From: Porticoccaceae bacterium | GTDB lineage: Bacteria; Pseudomonadota; Gammaproteobacteria; Pseudomonadales; Porticoccaceae | Length of the DNA stretch: 8,656 nt | Assembly (NCBI GenBank): GCA_002701765.1 | Contig: NZXB01000003.1 | Span: 1-8,656, forward strand | Direction of reading: 5' to 3' | Shown here: positions 4,615-8,656 of the stretch, one piece after another | Layout: each line of letters starts with the position of its first letter | How positions within the stretch are numbered: the stretch's first letter is position 1 | Position numbers and translations under genes: made by a program | The notes under the pieces: generated by a model | What the model saw: only the letters and a program-made list of their open reading frames with translations | Told to the model about the DNA's origin: nothing | Databases searched by the model: none

Positions 4615-6690
4615 TTAACCGCTATCGTGCATAACATCGACATATCGAGCAATCCTAAATCCTAAGTCTAATCTTCCGTCTTTACCACTATCACGGTAGG
4701 TCAAGCGCAGCTCAGACCTTGACCCTAGAGCCCAACTAGCGCCCCGAATCACGTGTTTTACACCTTCATCAGGGCCTCTAGGATCCTCAATCGGATCACC
4801 ACGATGCGACTGAACGTCATAGTAATCATTTACCCACTCCGCAACATTTCCGCCCATATCATAGAGCCCTCTTGCGTTGGCTTGAAAAGACCCAACCGGC
4901 GCAGAAACGGGGAATCCATCATCGTAGCGCGCAAGAGCAAATCGCACCAAGCGAGACGCACTTAAATCTGCATAATTTCCTACTGGTTTATCAGGAGGGA
5001 ACAGATCCTTATCCCAAGAAAATGTAGCAGTGGATCCGTCTGGCCGTATCTTGGCGGCATAGGCCCACTCTGCTTCGGTTGGGAGGCGGTAGCCGTTACT
5101 TGACCACATTATGCCGTTGACCCTTCCATTCTCGAAAACATAGAAACGCGGCAGATTTTCTTTATCGCTTAACCAATTGCAAAATTGGGCCGCTTCTTCC
5201 CATGAGACTTGCCCTACCGGTTGATCGAGAAGATCTAGGGTCTGTCCCGCTATTGCAGAGGAACTATGCTCGGCTCGCCAAAGTTTATATTGTCGATTGG
5301 ACGTTTCTTTGGTAGCGATGTAAAAGGGACGTTTAAGCACTGCACTGCGCTCTATTTCGTTGGCTCTGCGCCCCGGTTGTCGTCGGGGCGCCCCCAGCAT
5401 AAAAGGCTTATCAGGCCGAATGAGCGTCAATGTTATATCGCCAAATACACTTATCTTGTTAGGTCTGGAGGCCCAATAGGCCTCTTCCTCGGTGACTAAA
5501 TTAACGCTCAGTGCCTGTTGCCGTCCTGGTTTTGGAAGAACCTCCAATGTCTGGGACCGATATCCATTGCTTCTGACTGTGAGTGTCTGTTGCATCGACG
5601 GTAATTGGAGGATCATGTTACCACGTCCCACCAATTTACCATCTATGTAGATGTCTGAGTTAGTGGGGGTTACGCTAAGATTCACCTCGCCGGTATTTTC
5701 TTTCAGGATAATGTCAAGCCTGATCTGCTGTTCTGGTTTGATAATGAATGATTCGGTGCTTTTTCTGTAGCCCTTCAGGAATAACTTAACTATGTGCTTT
5801 TCATCGGGCGAAACCTCAACCTCGAGAGGCGTCGAGCCCAAAAATTGACCATCAAGAGTCACAGTTGCTCCGCTAGGCTGGGTTTTTATTATCGCGATTC
5901 CATCCGCCGGCAAGAGTGTAACCAGTGGGTAGTCTTCGTCTGTGCCAGCTTTAACTCGTAGTCCCTGATTCCAGTTTTTGTATCCCGGTTTGCTGAACTT
6001 GACCTGGCTTCCAGTTTCTAATATTTTCGCGCGTATCGGCGTTCGTCCAATTTCAGTTTCGTTAACGTGAAGCATTGCTGCCGTTGGCTCAGAGGTGAAC
6101 AGTAGGTGACCCCATGCTGGTTCTAAAGAAACTTCGAGCGACTGCTGTTTTCCCAGGCCCTCGATCTCTAACTCAACCGTTTTGTCAAAGTACATTGGAC
6201 TGCTAAATGTTAATGTGTGTTGACCACGTTTTATCCCTTTTATGACTCCGGGGAGAAAAAGATTGAGTGGTTCACCGTCAACGGAGACCGTCATGTCTGG
6301 CGTTCGCGATTGAACTATCAAATCACCAGGGAGGGGTTCCAGCACCACGTCAATTTCCTGTGTGCTTGCGTCTGTGACAGTTATTTGCTGATTAATACTG
6401 TGGTAACCCTGAGCACTAATCTCCATGTCGTGATCCCCGGGCAGAAGGAGAAAATTGCTGCCTATATTGAACGACAAACCTGATATGCTGATGTCGGCCC
6501 CGGGTGCGCTACTATTGACTATCAGAGATCTGGCCATGGTGAGGTATAGCAATATAGCTATCGCAATGACTAGGCATAAACCAGCCAGCCAAGCTCCGAT
6601 GGGAATCGAGTCCCCGAGCTTCTTAGTCTTTCCTTCGAACGGTTTGTATGCAACCGGTTCTAGTATTTGGTCGTCGGAATCCATAAGCAC
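4615..6690 (-). CDS. Membrane-anchored PEGA-repeat protein fused to a SUMF1/FGE-like domain
   Basis: A 691-residue protein counted from a GTG at 6688-6690, directly after an in-frame TGA. An ATG two codons later (6682-6684) has a weak GAG five bases upstream and is an equally good start. Residues 1-31 are cytoplasmic and 32-54 form one membrane helix. The rest is predicted periplasmic. About five PEGA-like beta repeats run from 55 to 398; the fourth is the most typical (PSGATVTLDGQFLGSTPLEV). Residues 416-682 form a SUMF1/formylglycine-generating-enzyme-like domain, shown by FMLGAP, YRLPTEAEWAYAAK, GLYDMGGNVAEW, RGASW and LGFRIAR. The two cysteines of true FGE (about W+2 and W+7 of the RGxSW motif) are Leu655 and Glu660 here, so sulfatase activation is unlikely. 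A binding or structural role is more plausible. The gene follows the TPR-like gene by 72 bases and precedes the small acidic gene by 45. Confidence 0.93.
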   Translation of the reverse strand: MLMDSDDQILEPVAYKPFEGKTKKLGDSIPIGAWLAGLCLVIAIAILLYLTMARSLIVNSSAPGADISISGLSFNIGSNFLLLPGDHDMEISAQGYHSINQQITVTDASTQEIDVVLEPLPGDLIVQSRTPDMTVSVDGEPLNLFLPGVIKGIKRGQHTLTFSSPMYFDKTVELEIEGLGKQQSLEVSLEPAWGHLLFTSEPTAAMLHVNETEIGRTPIRAKILETGSQVKFSKPGYKNWNQGLRVKAGTDEDYPLVTLLPADGIAIIKTQPSGATVTLDGQFLGSTPLEVEVSPDEKHIVKLFLKGYRKSTESFIIKPEQQIRLDIILKENTGEVNLSVTPTNSDIYIDGKLVGRGNMILQLPSMQQTLTVRSNGYRSQTLEVLPKPGRQQALSVNLVTEEEAYWASRPNKISVFGDITLTLIRPDKPFMLGAPRRQPGRRANEIERSAVLKRPFYIATKETSNRQYKLWRAEHSSSAIAGQTLDLLDQPVGQVSWEEAAQFCNWLSDKENLPRFYVFENGRVNGIMWSSNGYRLPTEAEWAYAAKIRPDGSTATFSWDKDLFPPDKPVGNYADLSASRLVRFALARYDDGFPVSAPVGSFQANARGLYDMGGNVAEWVNDYYDVQSHRGDPIEDPRGPDEGVKHVIRGASWALGSRSELRLTYRDSGKDGRLDLGFRIARYVDVMHDSG
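4645..5445 (-). other. SUMF1/FGE-like domain without catalytic cysteines
   Basis: This encodes residues 416-682 of the PEGA protein. Family hallmarks are present in the right order: an N-terminal FMLGAP strand, the ETSNRQYKLW segment, PVGQVSWEEAAQFCNWL, YRLPTEAEWAYAA, GLYDMGGNVAEWVNDYYD, VIRGASW and LGFRIAR. Characterised aerobic FGE binds copper through two cysteines spaced five residues apart after the GGSW-like motif. Here those positions read Leu655 and Glu660, and the only cysteine in the domain is Cys504, in the structural FCNWL motif. The fold call is confident. The loss of FGE chemistry follows from the missing residues. Confidence 0.88.
5497..6528 (-). other. Tandem array of about five PEGA-like domains
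   Basis: This is the part of the membrane-anchored protein that encodes residues 55-398. Repeat units of about 65-70 residues recur, each with the order: beta strand, a Pro-Ser/Thr-x-Ala-type turn, a small 'xVDG' or 'xIDG' hairpin, a 'GxxPL'-like loop, and a strand ending in a KGY/SNGY-type motif. Approximate unit limits are 55-118, 122-190, 193-260, 263-330 and 333-398. Units 3 to 5 are the clearest (for example GYKNW, GYRKS and GYRSQ near the unit ends). Units 1 and 2 are more divergent. PEGA domains are small surface or periplasmic beta domains commonly found beside enzymatic or binding domains. Confidence 0.75.
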
Positions 6691-6762
6691 TCAAAAATAG
6701 GGGCACGCTTTCACTCTGCTTCTCCCAGCTCATATCACCGGGACTACAGAAAGATACGTCGG
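6691..6762 (-). other. Longest intergenic gap (72 bases), no clear signal
   Basis: This is the only gap in the cluster above 45 bases, between the TPR-like and PEGA/SUMF1-like genes. I see no hairpin followed by a T run, no convincing -35/-10 pair and no good Shine-Dalgarno site. A weak inverted repeat (TCCC with GGGA, 13-base loop) is too short to count as a terminator. Confidence 0.4.
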
Positions 6763-8196
6763 TCAGATCGGGTCGGTGCAACGCACTTCTATTGACATAT
6801 TAGATGAATTGGGTTTTACCGTAAATTCGATTTGCACATCCCTGAATCCAGTCCGCGATCCTGCCACTTGATACCGCCCGGGTCTTAGCCCCAAATTTTT
6901 GCTAGTAAAAGTGCCAAATTCGCCAATTCTGTAGAGAGTAACATTGGTGAGTCCATCCGAACCAAATCTAACCTCAACCGGAACTTGTGAGTCATAAAGA
7001 GCACTTTCCAACTGCTCTACTTGGGTCTTAAGTTTTTGGCCTCCGTCAACACCTTTTATATCCTCGAGTAACTTCTGCGTCTGGCGGAATAACGTCGGAC
7101 TGGACAGTTTCAGGGGGTCTTTAAGTATTTCTTCGATTTGTCTATCGATTTGGGCGCGCAAAGATGCTGTCAGACGTCTTATTTTTGGTTCAACAAGAGA
7201 GACGTCTTCTGCAATCAACTTATCATACACATCCACTGCCTTTTGCCACTCTTCCATTTTCTCAAGTTGATCAGCAGTTTTGAGGGCTTTATCGGTTCTA
7301 TACTGAGATTGTCGGTCAAAGAGTTGCTCCAGAGCCTGCTGAGCTTCTGCCCGACTTGAATCAATGTCTTTCGCAGTCCGAAAAGCCGTTTGCGCCTCCC
7401 CGAATCGGTTTTCGTCAAGTGCATTAAAGCCAATACTCATCTGAGCATAGAAGTCATTTTCACGTTTTTGTTGCTTGAGTATGTTAAGCGTTTCTTGGGT
7501 TGGCTTATGCCGACTGTCAATCTTCAAAGCTTTCTCATAGCTGAGAATAGCAGCGGCCGTATTTCCGGATTGGACATGTTTTTCTGCCAAAGAAATAGAT
7601 TGAACTAACTTTGGAAGTAGTTTTGATCGTTCATACAGTTCTTGAACTCTGGGGGCGTCACGCGAAATCATCAGAGCTAAACGCGCTTCGGCAGCAGCAT
7701 CCTCAACGCGAAGGTCTTCAAGGTATCTAAAACCTTCATCTAGAGCCCGTTTCAAAGTTTTCTCGGAGCGATTGTCTATTTCTTTAAGTGCTTCTAGCGC
7801 TTCCATAAATGTTTCAATGGATCTTTGATACTTAGCCCCCAAATATTCTTTGTCCCCTTTTTCGATCAGCTGTTTGGCGTTGTCATAGGAATTTGTTGCC
7901 CACTCGGCGGCACCAATTTGGTCGAGATCACCGATGAGATTAACAACATCCGAAAGCACTGCCTGCGCCTCCTGTCGGTACTGCTTTTTTTCTGCAATTT
8001 GCGAAGGAGTTAACTCGGCTGATGTTGGGGATGTCGTATATGCTGCGCTGTCGGCTTCAATCGAAGAGTCTGACGCATATCGAGGTAGTACAAATATAAC
8101 AAGGGCAGCGAATATCAAAAGCGTAAAAACGAGCAACTTTTTTGGATTGGCTACAACAGGCTTTATTGGCGAGGGACTTGCGTTATCAGGTCTCAT
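6763..8196 (-). CDS. Inner-membrane-anchored TPR-like protein with C-terminal PEGA-like domain
   Basis: A 477-residue protein. Residues 1-20 are polar and end in KK. One hydrophobic helix follows at about 20-38 (LLVFTLLIFAALVIFVLP) with no cleavage site, so I predict a cytoplasmic N-terminus and a periplasmic body. Residues 65-400 are almost entirely helical and contain TPR-like pairs, clearest at about 197-230 (AAAILSYEKALKIDS), 249-285 (FGEAQTAFRTAKDID) and 305-335 (WQKAVDVYDKLIAED). TPR arrays normally mediate protein binding. The last 70 residues (about 405-471) look like a beta domain of the PEGA type (LGLRPGRYQVAGSRTGFRDV), matching the repeats in the next protein. The ATG overlaps the preceding gene by 11 bases. 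The nearest GAGG is 17 bases away behind an A-rich leader, so initiation may rely on coupling. A periplasmic scaffold role is inferred. No enzymatic motif is visible. Confidence 0.88.
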   Translation of the reverse strand: MRPDNASPSPIKPVVANPKKLLVFTLLIFAALVIFVLPRYASDSSIEADSAAYTTSPTSAELTPSQIAEKKQYRQEAQAVLSDVVNLIGDLDQIGAAEWATNSYDNAKQLIEKGDKEYLGAKYQRSIETFMEALEALKEIDNRSEKTLKRALDEGFRYLEDLRVEDAAAEARLALMISRDAPRVQELYERSKLLPKLVQSISLAEKHVQSGNTAAAILSYEKALKIDSRHKPTQETLNILKQQKRENDFYAQMSIGFNALDENRFGEAQTAFRTAKDIDSSRAEAQQALEQLFDRQSQYRTDKALKTADQLEKMEEWQKAVDVYDKLIAEDVSLVEPKIRRLTASLRAQIDRQIEEILKDPLKLSSPTLFRQTQKLLEDIKGVDGGQKLKTQVEQLESALYDSQVPVEVRFGSDGLTNVTLYRIGEFGTFTSKNLGLRPGRYQVAGSRTGFRDVQIEFTVKPNSSNMSIEVRCTDPI

Positions 8197-8656
8197 TTTT
8201 TATTGTGCCGCGTTCCTCACGGTATATCTGCGCGAGTAGCTCTTGCCATTGCTGATATTGAGCTTCCACATTGCCAGTCAGTGTCACGGTACGATCTTCC
8301 AATTCAATCACTTGAGGTGTCAGCGTGGCTTCGAGAGATGACCCCATCTCTGCCAGAGATTCGTCATAGCTTGCTGCCTGCTGCTTTTTTTCGAGCCCTG
8401 ATTTTACGATCATTCCACCAGCACCAGCTCCCACGGTGCTGGCTAGACGGCCTGCGCCGCTATCGCTCTGAGTCCTGCCATATATCCCAGCTAGAATAAC
8501 TCCGGCTCCGGCCAGGATTCTCTGATTACCCTGTTTCTTGAGTTGTCTAGATTTGACCACAGAATCATAGGATGCCCGACGGAACTCCTGGTAAGGAGTG
8601 TGCATTTTGCTGGCAAACTCATCATAGTATTCCTGCATGCGATCAATATAGAGGTA
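8186..8656 (-). CDS. Glycine-zipper-like protein of unknown function, 5'-truncated by window edge
   Basis: I do not recognise the family. The frame is open to the window edge: six codons precede the first in-window ATG (8636-8638) without a stop. The true start is therefore probably outside, and 156 C-terminal residues are visible. The visible part starts with a tyrosine-rich, probably helical stretch. Two glycine/alanine-rich hydrophobic segments follow, at about residues 47-60 (ILAGAGVILAGIYG) and 67-84 (containing TVGAGAGGMIV), joined by a short polar linker. This pattern resembles glycine-zipper segments that pack in or against membranes. The C-terminal third is charged and probably mixed beta/helix (VIELEDRTVTLTGNVE, then a helix). 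The stop codon lies inside the next gene, an 11-base overlap, so the two are probably co-translated. An envelope location, perhaps as an outer-membrane lipoprotein, is inference, because the N-terminus that would decide it is missing. Confidence 0.8.
   Translation of the reverse strand, partial: YLYIDRMQEYYDEFASKMHTPYQEFRRASYDSVVKSRQLKKQGNQRILAGAGVILAGIYGRTQSDSGAGRLASTVGAGAGGMIVKSGLEKKQQAASYDESLAEMGSSLEATLTPQVIELEDRTVTLTGNVEAQYQQWQELLAQIYREERGTIKNET

Noticed and set aside
4645..5445. Calling the gene a formylglycine-generating enzyme
   Set aside because: The fold matches but both copper-binding cysteines are absent, so only a SUMF1-like fold is claimed.
6703..6762. Possible terminator in the 72-base gap
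   Set aside because: The only inverted repeat is four bases with a 13-base loop and no T run directly after it; the following gene fits the same cluster.
1..8656. A Zorya-type anti-phage system
   Set aside because: Only the channel family is shared. There is no OmpA-like ZorB and no helicase or nuclease gene in the window, and most neighbours are envelope proteins. A defence role is not excluded but nothing here supports it.

Overview
The window holds one tightly packed, single-direction gene cluster, entirely on the minus strand, so it is read from position 8656 down to position 1. It contains nine coding regions, and the first and last are cut by the window edges. Gaps are mostly between -11 and +45 bases; the largest, 72 bases, lies after the second gene. 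I see no tRNA, rRNA, insertion sequence, CRISPR array, convincing promoter or terminator. The cluster therefore looks like the middle of a longer operon whose promoter and terminator lie outside. Inner-membrane anchors, a signal peptide and a lipobox point to a Gram-negative bacterium. A proteobacterium is my guess; nothing here fixes the genus.

Order of transcription: (1) the 3' end of a gene for a glycine-zipper-like protein, 8186-8656; (2) a single-pass membrane protein with TPR-like helices and a C-terminal PEGA-like domain, 6763-8196; (3) a single-pass membrane protein with about five tandem PEGA-like domains and a SUMF1/FGE-like domain that lacks the catalytic cysteines, 4615-6690; (4) a very small acidic protein with a signal peptide, 4315-4569; (5) a MotA/TolQ/ExbB-family channel subunit, 3514-4305; (6) a cytoplasmic actin/Hsp70-fold-like protein with degenerate nucleotide-binding motifs, 2254-3504; (7) and (8) two paralogous proteins, each with an ExbD/TolR/MotB-like N-terminal membrane helix, a coiled coil and a von Willebrand A (vWA) domain with an intact metal site, 1218-2264 and 164-1183; (9) the 5' end of a lipoprotein gene, 1-164, with a clear Shine-Dalgarno site and a TGATG overlap with gene 8.

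My reading is a multi-protein, ion-gradient-powered envelope complex. Gene 5 would be the stator or channel. Genes 7 and 8 would supply the two partner helices, each with an aspartate at residue 17, and carry metal-dependent vWA adhesion domains into the periplasm in place of the usual OmpA-like or TolR-like domain. Genes 2, 3, 4 and 9 would supply periplasmic scaffold parts, and gene 6 a cytoplasmic regulatory or structural part. Which substrate or force the machine acts on cannot be told from the sequence. The combination is not one of the standard Tol, Ton, Mot, Gld, Agl or Zorya layouts that I know, and it is the main candidate for an undescribed system here.
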